In this document: in pieces, positions 39,017 to 48,318 of the stretch
Layout of the letters: each line of letters begins with the position of its first letter
Position numbering within the stretch: the stretch's first letter is position 1
Origin: Prescottella defluvii
GTDB lineage: Bacteria; Actinomycetota; Actinomycetes; Mycobacteriales; Mycobacteriaceae
Direction of reading: 5' to 3'
NCBI GenBank assembly: GCA_029690005.1
Contig: CP121458.1
Span: 310,001 to 374,000, forward strand
DNA length: 64,000 nucleotides
The notes under the pieces: model-generated
The model's database searches: none
What the model saw: the letters and a program-made list of their open reading frames with translations, nothing else
Told to the model about the DNA's origin: nothing
Translations under genes and position numbers: made by a program

Positions 39017-40105
39017 GTGACCCCCGTGACCCGCGCAGACCTCGCTTCCATCCCGACTTACGTGCCGGGCCGCAGTTATCCCGGGGCGATCAAGCTGGCG
39101 AGCAACGAAACGACGCAGGGTCCGCTGCCCGGTGTCGCGCAGGCCATCGCGGGCGCCGCCGCGAACGCGAACCGTTACCCCGACAACACGTCGGCGGGGC
39201 TGATCCGCGCGCTGGCAGAGTCGCTCGGTGTGCCGGCCGAGAACATCGCGACCGGCTGCGGGTCGGTGGCGCTGTGCCAGGAACTGGTGCAGGCCACGTG
39301 CAACGAGGGCGACGAGGTCGTCTACGCGTGGCGCTCGTTCGAGGCGTACCCGGTCGTGACGAAGGTGGCCGGCGCGGTCTCGGTCCCGGTGCCGCTGACC
39401 CCGGAGTACGGCCACGACCTGGACGCGATGCTGGCCGCGATCACCGACCGCACGCGGCTGATCTTCGTGTGCAACCCCAACGACCCCACCGGCACCGCAC
39501 TGGGCCGCGAGGAGCTCGAAGCGGTTCCTCGACGCCGTCCCGGCGCACATCGTCGTGGCGCTCGACGAGGCGTATTTCGAGTACAACCGCTCCGGCGTCG
39601 ACGGCGTCGAGCTGGCCCGCACCCGACGCAACGTCGTTGTGCTGCGCACGTTCTCGAAGGCGTACGGGCTGGCGGGCATCCGCGTCGGCTACGCGGTCGC
39701 CGATCCGGTGATCGTCGCGGCGCTGGCGAAGGTGCACATCACGTTCAGCGTGAACGCGGTGGCGCAGGCCGCCGCGATCGCGTGCCTGGAGGCCCGGGAC
39801 GAGCTGCTGCGTCGCACGGACGCCGTCGTCGCCGAGCGCGACCGCGTCCGCGACGCCCTGCTCGCCGCCGGCTACGACGTGCCGGTCACCGAGGCCAACT
39901 TCGTGTGGCTCCCGCTGGCGGACCGCTCGGCCGCGTACGGCGACGCCAGCGCGGAGGCCGGCGTGCTGATCCGCCCCTACGGCGTCGACGGCGTCCGGAT
40001 CACGATCGGCGACCCGCACGAGAACGACGCGTTCCTTGCGTTCGCGACGTCGGCCGCGGCGCTCGAGCTGGCCGGGTCCCGCCGGATACCCCACCCCGTA
40101 ACTGA
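39017..40105 (+). CDS. pat: Aromatic/histidinol-phosphate-type aminotransferase (Pat/HisC2-like; two indels)
   Basis: A class II PLP enzyme, 362 residues after repair. IKLASNETTQGPLP and NRYPDNTSAGLIRALAESLG are typical; the cofactor motifs are ATGCGSVAL, FVCNPNDPTGTA and VVALDEAYFEY, with the Schiff-base Lys in LRTFSKAYGLAGIRVGYA. The frame gains a base at about 39523 and loses one at about 40078, after which the stop at 40105 applies. In this family it transaminates phenylpyruvate or hydroxyphenylpyruvate, the next step after the tyrA product. Confidence 0.88.
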   Translation: MTPVTRADLASIPTYVPGRSYPGAIKLASNETTQGPLPGVAQAIAGAAANANRYPDNTSAGLIRALAESLGVPAENIATGCGSVALCQELVQATCNEGDEVVYAWRSFEAYPVVTKVAGAVSVPVPLTPEYGHDLDAMLAAITDRTRLIFVCNPNDPTGTALGREELEAVPRRRPGAHRRGARRGVFRVQPLRRRRRRAGPHPTQRRCAAHVLEGVRAGGHPRRLRGRRSGDRRGAGEGAHHVQRERGGAGRRDRVPGGPGRAAASHGRRRRRARPRPRRPARRRLRRAGHRGQLRVAPAGGPLGRVRRRQRGGRRADPPLRRRRRPDHDRRPARERRVPCVRDVGRGARAGRVPPDTPPRN

Positions 40106-40159
40106 ACCGTTACCTGTCGACCGGCCCATCTTTGCCGGATCGTTGGCAGACTCTCTGCG

Positions 40160-41886
40160 GTGTGCCGACCCGCGAACGATTTGTCCGGACGCCGATGGCG
40201 CCGTAGGGCGGCCGCTCTCGCATCGGCACTCGGGGCCTCGCTGACCGTTGGCGCCCACCCCGCCGAGGCGCGGCCGGCCGACGATCTCGAGACCGTCTCC
40301 GTGCGGCTCCTGACGATCAACGATCTGCACGGCAGCCTCCAACCGCCCAAGGGCGCCCGCGCGCAGATCTCGCGGCCGGACGGTCCGGCGACCGACGCGG
40401 GCGGTGCCGCGTACCTCGCCGCGTACGTGCAGCAGCTGCGCGCCCAGGCGCCGCACTCGCTGCTGTACTCGGCGGGTGACAGCTGGGGGTCCTCGTCGAT
40501 CGAGTCCGCGTTGTTTCACGACGAACCGACCGTGGACCTGCTCAATATGATGGGCGTCGACGCTGCGTCGATCGGCACCCACGAGCTCGACAACGGATTC
40601 GGCGAGCTTCGCCGCATGCAGACCGGCGGCTGCCACCCGGTGGACGGCTGCCAGTTCCAGTCGGTGTTCGACGGCGCCCAGTTCCCGCTGCTCGCCGCGA
40701 ACATGACCTTCCCCGACGGCACCCGGCCGCACTGCCCTACGCGGTGGACTACGTCGACGGGATCCCTGTCGGTGTCATCGGCGTGATGCCGTCCGACGCG
40801 CCGGCCAAGATCGCCGTCGATTCGGTCACCGGACTGCAGTTCGGTGACGAGCTCGAGGCGATCGACCGCACGGCGGACACACTCGACTTCCTCGGCGTGC
40901 ACGCGATCGTGGTCCTGCTCCACCGCGGCGACACGCAGGCCTCCGGCGGCCCCGAATTCGTGCGACCTCGGCGACGGCCCCGCCCGCACGATCGCCACGC
41001 GGGCGACACCCAAGGTGGACGCGATCTTCACCGCCGACACCCACACACAGTTCAACTGCACCGTCGACGATCCCGCCGGCAATCCACGGCCGGTGATGCA
41101 GGCCGCCTCGCACGGTCGGATCGTCTCGGTCGTGGACATGACCCTCGACCGCGCGACCGGCGAGGTGAATCGCGAACGCACCCAGGCGTTCAACCAGATC
41201 GTCACCCACGATATCTCACCGGATCCGATGGTCGCCGACCTGGTGGCCCGGGCCAGCCGACAGTCCGACGAGATCGCTCAGCGCCCGGTGGGCGCCGTCA
41301 CCGACGACATCACCCGCGAGCCGACGCCGGGGGCGAGAGCCCGCTCGGCGACCTGATCGCCGACGCGCAGCTCGAGGCGGCCCGCGGACGCGGCGCACAG
41401 GTCGCGCTCACCAATCCCGGCGGCATCCGTGAGGATCTGCTGTACGACGTCGACGGCACGATCACCTACGGCAACGCCTACCAGGTCCAGCCGTTCCTCA
41501 ACTCGCTCGAGGTGCGCACGCTCACCGGAGCGCAGCTGAAAGATGTTCTGGAACAGCAGTTCCAGTCCAGAGAGGACGGCTCCACTGCGGAACTGATCCT
41601 GGCGCCGTCGGCCTCGCTGACCTATCGCATCGACCGCCGCGCCCCGGTCGGGTCCCGCATCGCCGACATCCACGTCGACGGCCGACCCGTCGCACCGGAC
41701 GACCACTACCGCGTGGCGGTCAACAAGTTCCTCGCCGACGGCGGCGACGGTTTCACCGTCCTGCGCGAGGGCACCGAACCCGCTTCCGCCGGAAACGATC
41801 TCGATGCGCTCACGTCGTATCTGCAGGCCCGCTCCCCCGTCGCGCCGCCCGCGGCGGACCGCATCTCGATCGCGGGATCGAACTGA
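40160..41886 (+). CDS. Secreted 5'-nucleotidase/UshA-type metallophosphoesterase (three frameshifts)
   Basis: About 575 residues after repair. The basic leader GRRWRRRAAALASALGASLT looks like an export signal. The metal site has LTINDLHG, YSAGDSWGSSS and GTHELDNG, where Asn of the usual GNHE is Thr. FTADTHTQFNC follows. The nucleotide-binding C-domain has LTNPGGIREDL, YGNAYQVQPFLNSL and VNKFLADGGDGF. Shifts occur at about 40733, 40965 and 41333. Confidence 0.85.
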
Positions 41887-41901
41887 CGCGGGTTCCCCTA
41901 C

Positions 41902-42345
41902 TCAGCTGATCGGCTGCGGGTCGCCTTCGGTGACCTGCTTCGGCGCCGCGGCGACGGCCGTACGCAGTGCGAGGAAGAACAGGACGAACGCCACCGTGAG
42001 CAGGATGTGGCCGATGCCGGCGATGCCGGAGATCGCGGGCGAGTCACCCTTGCCGAGGACCTGCATGGTGCCGTGCACCGTCAGCATCGCCACTGTCAGG
42101 ATGAGCCCGGCGTGGAACGTGATGGTGAACCAGCGGTACAGCGGGCTCGCCGACAGCGTGAACAGCTTCTCGAGGGCGAGGACGACCAGGAGGAAGACCA
42201 CTCCGAGCACCAGCAGGTGTGTGTGGACGGTGGCCAACTGGGTGCGCCCGTCGAAATCGTGGGCCTTCGTCAACTCGCGGTAGTAGAAGCCGGAGAGCAG
42301 ACCGAGGATCGCATAGCCGAAGGCGGCGTTGACTAGGGTTTTCAC
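41902..42345 (-). CDS. DUF2871 family membrane protein
   Basis: 147 residues with four membrane helices: FGYAILGLLSGFYY, LLVLGVVFLLVVLALEKLF, FHAGLILTVAMLTVHGTM and ILLTVAFVLFFLALRTA. HTHLLVLG is the family hallmark, with possible haem or metal-binding His. It is convergent with the nucleotidase and monocistronic. Confidence 0.85.
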   Translation of the reverse strand: MKTLVNAAFGYAILGLLSGFYYRELTKAHDFDGRTQLATVHTHLLVLGVVFLLVVLALEKLFTLSASPLYRWFTITFHAGLILTVAMLTVHGTMQVLGKGDSPAISGIAGIGHILLTVAFVLFFLALRTAVAAAPKQVTEGDPQPIS

Positions 42346-42556
42346 AGTGCGTGATTACACCACGCGACCGCCGTCGTGACATCCGTCGAACGACCTATTT
42401 ACTCACCGCGTTCTACCCTGTGCTCCCCTCCACAGCGCTGCGACCGCCCTGATTGCCAGAAACCTGCCAGGCTCAGCCCACCGAACGCTCAGATTCGCGA
42501 CGCATGATTCGAACGCGCAACCGCGCAAAGTTGTTCGATCGAAAGGCGTACCCATC

Positions 42557-42652
42557 GTGGATCTGAGCTACCTGTCACAGTTCTTCAGCGAGGCCTCCAA
42601 CCTCTTCAGTGCACTCAACTTCTTCAACGGCTCACTCTCCAACGCCGCTTGA
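42557..42652 (+). CDS. 31-residue helical peptide, second PorA/PorH-like candidate
   Basis: Starts at GTG: MDLSYLSQFFSEASNLFSAL followed by NFFNGSLSNAA. It has no signal peptide; aromatic and Leu residues recur every 3-4 positions, giving one hydrophobic face. GAAAGG lies about 11 bases upstream, and a perfect 14-bp hairpin follows 26 bases after the stop. Like the peptide at 1140-1277 it starts MD-[F/L] and is a solitary unit. A PorH-like cell-wall channel peptide is one possibility; a regulatory peptide or leader is another. Confidence 0.55.
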   Translation: MDLSYLSQFFSEASNLFSALNFFNGSLSNAA

Positions 42653-42678
42653 TCGCCTGAAAGCTCCTGAAACCTATC

Positions 42679-42709
42679 GTGGGGCTGCACACATGGTGTG
42701 CAGCCCCAC
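42679..42709 (+). terminator. Perfect 14-bp hairpin after the 31-residue peptide gene
   Basis: GTGGGGCTGCACAC pairs perfectly with GTGTGCAGCCCCAC around a 3-base loop. There is no U tract, only AATTG afterwards. Confidence 0.8.
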
Positions 42710-42871
42710 AATTGGGCGACGACCGACCAGGTGATGCCCTTCGTGCGACCGGCCCGAGTTCCGTCGAATAGAGCTTCGCGACGAGTTCACTGCCCGTTAA
42801 TCACACTCACGTCGAGATGAATGGCATGGTCGACATGACCGCGCACTGATGTCGTCGAACGAGGAGTGGAA

Positions 42872-43600
42872 GTGATCGAGCTCGACACCGCCGTGCAGGC
42901 GGTGCTGTGGGACATGGACGGCACGCTCGTGGACACCGAACCGTACTGGTTTCGGGCCGAAACCGACCTGCTCGCGACGCACGGGGTGTCGTGGAGTCAC
43001 GAACAAGCCGCCGCGCTGGTCGGGAGCGCGCTGCCGGACTCGGCGGCCGTCATCCGCGACGCCGGAGTGGACCTGGGAGTTCGCGAGATCATCGACACGC
43101 TGCTCGAGTCCGTGATCACCCAGGTGCGTGTCGAGGTCCCGTGGCGACCGGGAGCCCGCGAACTTCTCGCCGACGTCCGCGACGCCGGAATCCCTTGCGC
43201 GATGGTGACGATGAGCGAGCGACCGCTGGCCTCCGAGATCGCGCGCCGGCTACCGGCCGGAACGTTCGAGTTCCTGGTGACGGGCGACATGGTCAGCCGC
43301 GGCAAGCCGCACCCGGAGCCGTATCTGCTCGCGGTCGAAAAGCTCCGCGAGACACGGGATGCGATCGTGCACGACCGTGTGGTCGCGATCGAGGATTCGC
43401 TTCCCGGTCTCGCATCGGCCCGCGCCTCGGGTGTCGTCGCGCTCGGTGTCCCCAACGTCGTCGCCCTACCGGACGATGCAGGGCACACCGTGTGGCCCAC
43501 CCTCGAAGGGCGAACTGCCGCACACCTTCACGAGTTGATTCATGGCGTGCGGCCCCACGGTTCGACGAGGCCGCGGACCGGTCACGCCCCCACTCGCTAG
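42872..43600 (+). CDS. HAD-superfamily phosphatase/phosphoglucomutase-like hydrolase
   Basis: About 242 residues. Motif I is VLWDMDGTLVDTEPYW with the nucleophile Asp, motif II CAMVTMSERPL, the Lys is in SRGKPHPEPYLLA and motif III is VVAIEDSLPGLASA. A helical cap sits between residues 20 and 85. GTG 42872 is preferred to the one 6 bases earlier because GAGGAG would overlap the latter. The substrate is unknown. Confidence 0.9.
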   Translation: MIELDTAVQAVLWDMDGTLVDTEPYWFRAETDLLATHGVSWSHEQAAALVGSALPDSAAVIRDAGVDLGVREIIDTLLESVITQVRVEVPWRPGARELLADVRDAGIPCAMVTMSERPLASEIARRLPAGTFEFLVTGDMVSRGKPHPEPYLLAVEKLRETRDAIVHDRVVAIEDSLPGLASARASGVVALGVPNVVALPDDAGHTVWPTLEGRTAAHLHELIHGVRPHGSTRPRTGHAPTR

Positions 43601-43646
43601 CCCCCAATCCCCAGCCTCCGGGCCACGTTCACCGTCGGTCCCGCCG

Positions 43647-45587
43647 TCACCGCAGCACGAAGTGCTCCTCGATGGGAGTGCGGTGCTGGTGCCACACGTC
43701 GACCAGGCGCCACGGGCTGGCGACGATCACGCGGCCGCCCTCGTTGCGGTAGTAGGTGTGCGCGTTCGGTGTATGACACCAGACGGTGTTCTCCATGGCC
43801 CGATCGATCTGATCGACGTACTCGTCGTAGGCCTCCCGGGTCGGTTCGAGCGAACGCGCACCCCGCTCGGCGAGCAGGTGCAGGCACTCGACGACGTAGT
43901 GGACGGCCACCTCGATCCCGAAGTTGTTGCCCGCTCCGTGGCTCGGATTGGCGTTGGGGGACGAGGTGATGAACAGATTCGGGAAGCCCGGTACGGTGCC
44001 TCCACGGTACGCCCGCGGGTTGCCGGACCACTCGTCGACCAGGGTGCGGCCGTCACGACCACGAATGTCCATGGTGGACAAGAAGTCCAGGTGGAAGCCG
44101 GTCGCGTACACGATGACGTCGACCTCGACGAGGTCCCCGTCCGGGGTGACGATCCCCTCCGGGACGATCCGGGCCGGCTCGGCGACGAGGACGTCGACGT
44201 GCTCGCGGGTGAGCGCCGGGTAGTAGCCGCCGGGATCGCGGATGATGCGCTTGCCGAACGGCGCGAAGTCGGGGGTCACCTTCGCGGCCAGTTCGGACCC
44301 GGCGCCGAACGTCCGATCGATGTAGGCGAGGCAGTCCTGCAGCAGCATGTCGTTGGCGCGGGAGATCGACAGATGCGTCGACGCCCACTCGGAGTCGACG
44401 ATCACCACGGGGTACGCGCTGTCCGCCGACCCCCAGAAGGCCTTGACCCGCAGCCAGTTCGCGTAGAACGGGACATGCCGCGAGAGCCACCGGTGGTACT
44501 CGGGGACGTCGTCGCTCTCCCGCTTGCGCGGCGCCACCCAGTGGGGTTGACGCTGGAACAACGTCAGATGTGCGACGTCGTCGACGATGGAGTCGACGAT
44601 CTGGGCGGAGGTGCAGCCGGCACCGATCACAGCGACACGCTTGCCGGTGAGGTCGAGCGACGGGTCCCACTCCCCCGAGTGGACGCTGATGCCCGCGAAG
44701 GACTCTCGCCCCTCGACGCGAGGGTACTGCGGCCGGTTGAGGTAGCCCAGCGCGGTGATCACCGCGGCGGCGTGCGTCACCGATCGAGTGCCGTCCGACG
44801 ACCGCGCATGGATCTGCCAGCGATGCGCCGCCTCGTCCCACACCAGCGACTCGACCTCGGTCCCGAAGCGGGTGTGGTCGCGGATTCCGTGCCTGTCGGC
44901 GACGTCCCGTAGGTAGTCCCGATACTCGCCGCCCTTGGGGTAGTAGCTGGTCCAGTCGGGGTTCAGCTCGGAGGACAGGGAGTAGTACGAGGCGGGGGTG
45001 TCGACGCCGACGCCCGGATAGTTCTGGATCAGCCAGGTGCCGCCGAGGTCCTCGTTCCGTTCGAGGAGTTCGTACGAGATCCCCTCGCGCGTAGCGGCGA
45101 CCGCGGCCGCAACGCCCGCCAGGCCGCCGCCGATGATCGCGAGGTCGAGGGTGTCCGGCAGCGGCGTCGTGCGCGGCAGGACGGGCTGCGCGCGATGGAA
45201 CCCGCCCTGCTCGGTCAGCATCGGCAGGAACTCGCTGCCGGGGGTCACGCCGAGCGCCAGCGGGACGAGTCGCGCGAACAGCGCGGGGTCGTCCGGCGCA
45301 CCCCCGCGACCGCCCCCGCCCCCTGCGGTCAGGACAGCGATCAACTCGTCGACGATGGCCGCCACCGTGTCGGGGTCGGTGACGCCGGCCATCTCCGGCG
45401 CGTCCGGGACGTGCGAGATCGCGTCGGCATGCCGATCGAGCACGGCCACGTCGCCGGTGATCTGCGCGAGAACCGCCAGCAGGACGCCCGGATCCGCCCG
45501 TTGCAGGTGGGTACGCAGCAACTCGGGGTCCAGCGAGTGGGCCTGATCGACGCCGGCCGTCGACGACACAGCAGTACCAGAAGTCAT
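43647..45587 (-). CDS. Type I Baeyer-Villiger flavin monooxygenase (4-hydroxyacetophenone monooxygenase-like)
   Basis: 646 residues. An N-terminal extension of about 150 residues precedes the FAD motif LAIIGGGLAGVAAAVAA, as in HAPMO-type enzymes. The BVMO fingerprint FxGxxxHxxxW is met by FAGISVHSGEWDP, and the NADPH motif by VAVIGAGCTSAQIV. YATGFHLDFL is also diagnostic. The ATG at 45587 follows AAGGAGAT. It inserts oxygen next to a ketone to give an ester. The divergent esterase and SDR genes complete a plausible pathway. Confidence 0.93.
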   Translation of the reverse strand: MTSGTAVSSTAGVDQAHSLDPELLRTHLQRADPGVLLAVLAQITGDVAVLDRHADAISHVPDAPEMAGVTDPDTVAAIVDELIAVLTAGGGGGRGGAPDDPALFARLVPLALGVTPGSEFLPMLTEQGGFHRAQPVLPRTTPLPDTLDLAIIGGGLAGVAAAVAATREGISYELLERNEDLGGTWLIQNYPGVGVDTPASYYSLSSELNPDWTSYYPKGGEYRDYLRDVADRHGIRDHTRFGTEVESLVWDEAAHRWQIHARSSDGTRSVTHAAAVITALGYLNRPQYPRVEGRESFAGISVHSGEWDPSLDLTGKRVAVIGAGCTSAQIVDSIVDDVAHLTLFQRQPHWVAPRKRESDDVPEYHRWLSRHVPFYANWLRVKAFWGSADSAYPVVIVDSEWASTHLSISRANDMLLQDCLAYIDRTFGAGSELAAKVTPDFAPFGKRIIRDPGGYYPALTREHVDVLVAEPARIVPEGIVTPDGDLVEVDVIVYATGFHLDFLSTMDIRGRDGRTLVDEWSGNPRAYRGGTVPGFPNLFITSSPNANPSHGAGNNFGIEVAVHYVVECLHLLAERGARSLEPTREAYDEYVDQIDRAMENTVWCHTPNAHTYYRNEGGRVIVASPWRLVDVWHQHRTPIEEHFVLR

Positions 45588-45735
45588 TGGAATCTCCTTG
45601 CAGGCCTGCGCATCCGAGGCCCGACTATTCATGAGGAGGTGGGAGGACGAGCGCTCGCACACCCGGTGCGCAGCGATTGTGAGGAGCAAAGTTAGGCCAC
45701 CGACGGGAGGCTGTCAATACTCGAATTCCGTAATT

Positions 45736-45770
45736 CAGACTCTCAGTCTGGTTTTTTGCCCGAGAGTCTG
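45736..45770. promoter_or_regulatory. Repeated AGTCTG half-sites in the BVMO/esterase divergent promoter
   Basis: CAGACTCTCAGTCTG is a perfect 6-base palindrome with a 3-base centre. CAGACTCTC recurs as its inverted copy GAGAGTCTG after a T6-containing spacer. Three half-sites in 35 bases between divergent genes indicate an operator for an unlinked regulator. Confidence 0.65.
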
Positions 45771-45865
45771 TTCAAACCGTCTCGAGTGGGCTACCGTCCG
45801 ATTCGACGCACCGGCCCGTGATGCGCACTCGCCACGGTCAGGCCTGAATCCCGAGAGGACGACCC

Positions 45866-46785
45866 ATGCTCGAACTCGATCCCGACGTCGCGGCCTACCT
45901 CGGCACCCGCGAGAACTGGGTTCCCATGCACGTGGCGGGCGTGGACGCCGCCCGCGCCGCCTTCGAGGCGTTGCCGCAGCCCCCGGCCCCGGCATGCACC
46001 GCGTCGAGGACCGCGTGGTCGACGGCCCGCACGGCCCGCTGCGGCTGCGGATCTACCGCCCCGTCGACGCACCGAACCTCCCGGCGATCGTGTACTTCCA
46101 CGGCGGCGGGCTGGTGATCGGGAGCATCGACACCTTCGACCGACTCGCCCGCCTGCTCGCGCAGGCATCCGGCGCAGTCGTCGTCAGCGTCGACTACCGA
46201 CTCGCCCCCGAGCACCCCTACCCGGTCGCCACCGACGAGGCGTACTTCGCGACGCTGTGGACCAGCGACAACGCCGCCGACCTCGACATCGATCCGACCC
46301 GCATCGCCGTCGCCGGGGACAGCGCCGGCGCGACCCTCGCGGCCGGGGTGACGCTGCAGACCCGGGACGAGGGCGGCGTGCCGCTGGTGTTCCAGTTGCA
46401 CCTCTACGCCGGGATCGACCGCGACGACACCAAACCCTCGGTGGTCGAGTTCGCCGACGGCCCGATCATCACCGCCGGCGACTTCGCGTGGACGAAGAAC
46501 CTCTACCTCGGCGACGACCCGAGCCGGGACCACCCGTACGGCGTGCCGAGCCTGGCCGAGGACCTGTCCGACCTGCCGTCGGCGATCGTGGTCACCGCGT
46601 CGCACGACCCGAGCCGCGACGGCGCCGAGGACTACGCGCACCGCCTACGCGATGCGGGCGTACAGACCGCGGTACTGCGCTATCCCGGTGTGGCACACGG
46701 CTTCCTGATGCACGCCGACCACCATGACCGGGCCCGGCTGGCACTCGCCGAGATCGGCGGCCTGATGCGCGCCAAGTTCGCATAG
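45866..46785 (+). CDS. Alpha/beta hydrolase, hormone-sensitive-lipase type (one frameshift)
   Basis: 306 residues after repair of a lost C at about 45985 (CAGCCCCCCGGC). The oxyanion motif is VYFHGGGLVIG, the nucleophile elbow VAGDSAGATLA, the acid lies in VTASHDPSRDGAED, and the His in GVAHGFLMH. It probably cleaves the ester produced by the neighbouring BVMO. The SDR gene follows after 16 bases. Confidence 0.9.
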
Positions 46786-46801
46786 AACGAAGGAGAAAGC
46801 A

Positions 46802-47616
46802 ATGCAAGATCTGTCCGGCCGCGTGGCCGTGGTGACAGGAGGAGCCAACGGCATCGGGCTCGGATTGGCTCGCAGGTTCCTCCGGGAAGGAATGCAGGTC
46901 GTCGTTGCCGACAACTCGGCCGGCGATCTCGCTCGCGCCGAGGGAGAGTTGGCACAGCTCGGGGACGTCCTCGCGGTCGAGGTCGATGTGGCCGACGCGA
47001 ACTCGGTCCAGCATCTGGCGGACGCAACCGTCGATCGATTCGGCGCTGCGCACGTGTTGTGCAACAACGCCGGAGTCGGCGGCCTGCAGCGATTTTCGAC
47101 CACCAATCAAGCCACCTGGGAGTGGACGATGGGGGTCAACCTGTGGGGTGTCATCCACGGCTGTCGGATATTCCTACCGATCCTGGCAGCACAGGACCGG
47201 GCCTACATCGTCAACACCGCGTCGGTGGCCGGGTTCACGACCGGTCCGTACATGGCTCCGTACAAGGTGACGAAGGCTGCCGTCATGGCGCTGTCGGAGA
47301 GTCTGTCCAACGAGTTCGCCACCGAGTACCCCCACGTCGACGTCGCTGTGCTGTGTCCCGGACACACCGCCACGGCGATCCGCAACGACGAACGGAACGC
47401 ACCCGCGGGTCACATCTCGCGAGCCGAGGCCGATCCGGGTCTCGAGGATCTTCGCGAGAAGTTGAACAGGGCGAACGAGGAGCAGGGCATGTCCACCGAC
47501 GACATCGCCGAACTGGTCGTACAGGGCATGGCGGCCCGCAAGACGCACATCTTCCCCACCCGGAATGGCTGGACAAGTGGCAGGAGCGGGTCGACAACGC
47601 GAAGGCTCAGGTGTAA
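46802..47616 (+). CDS. Short-chain dehydrogenase/reductase (one frameshift near the end)
   Basis: 271 residues after repair. The cofactor motif is VVTGGANGIGLGLARRF, followed by NNAGVGG; the catalytic Ser is in IVNTASVAG and YxxxK in YMAPYKVTKAAV. One C is missing at about 47560 (TTCCCCCACCCG), after which the true end is EWLDKWQERVDNAKAQV. It probably interconverts an alcohol and the ketone that the BVMO oxidises. Confidence 0.9.
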
Positions 47617-47715
47617 TTCCGACGTAGCAGCGCGTCGGGGTGAACGAAGTGGGGTGTCGAGGGGACACTGGGACCGAACGCCCGAACACTTCACGTCAGA
47701 TGAAGGAGAACACCC

Positions 47716-48309
47716 GTGCGCATCGTGGTCAGTGAGTTCATGAGTCTGGACGGCGTCGTGCAGGCCCCCGGCGGACCCGAGGAGGACACCGACGGCGGCT
47801 TCGCCCACGGCGGCTGGTCGCATCCGTACTTCGACGTGGAGGTGATGGGCGGGGCGATCGGCGCCGCCGCGGAGAAGACGGAGGCGCTGCTGTTCGGTCG
47901 ACGCACGTGGCAGACGATGGCGGCCGCATGGCCGGAACGCGCCGGCGACCCGTTCGCCGAACACATGAACAGCATCCGCAAGTACGTGGTCACCGACACC
48001 CTCACCGACGATCAGCTGACGTGGTCCAACACCACGCGTATCCCCGGCCGCGACGCCGTCGCGGAGATCCGGAAGCTGCGGGACACCGAGGGCGGGGACC
48101 TGTCGGTGATGGGCAGCACGACGCTGGTGCGCGCTCTGCTGCGCGAGGGCCTCGTCGACGAACTCCTGCTGATGATCGAGCCGGTGCTACTCGGCGGCGG
48201 CAAGACGATCTTCCCGGATGACGGTGCCCAGCGCCCCATGAAGCTGGTCTCGTCGGTCACCACGGGTACCGGAGTGCTCGTGTGCACCTACCGGCCGGCC
48301 GCCGAGTAG
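47716..48309 (+). CDS. RibD C-terminal/dihydrofolate reductase-like protein
   Basis: 197 residues from a GTG preceded by AAGGAG. MRIVVSEFMSLDGVVQAPGG, ALLFGRRTWQTMAAAW and LLLMIEPVLLGGGKTIFPDD are the family marks. It is a standalone NADPH-dependent reductase domain as found in many actinobacteria; the substrate is not known. It may belong with the upstream SDR unit, separated by 99 bases. Confidence 0.9.
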   Translation: MRIVVSEFMSLDGVVQAPGGPEEDTDGGFAHGGWSHPYFDVEVMGGAIGAAAEKTEALLFGRRTWQTMAAAWPERAGDPFAEHMNSIRKYVVTDTLTDDQLTWSNTTRIPGRDAVAEIRKLRDTEGGDLSVMGSTTLVRALLREGLVDELLLMIEPVLLGGGKTIFPDDGAQRPMKLVSSVTTGTGVLVCTYRPAAE

Positions 48310-48318
48310 CAGACCAGG

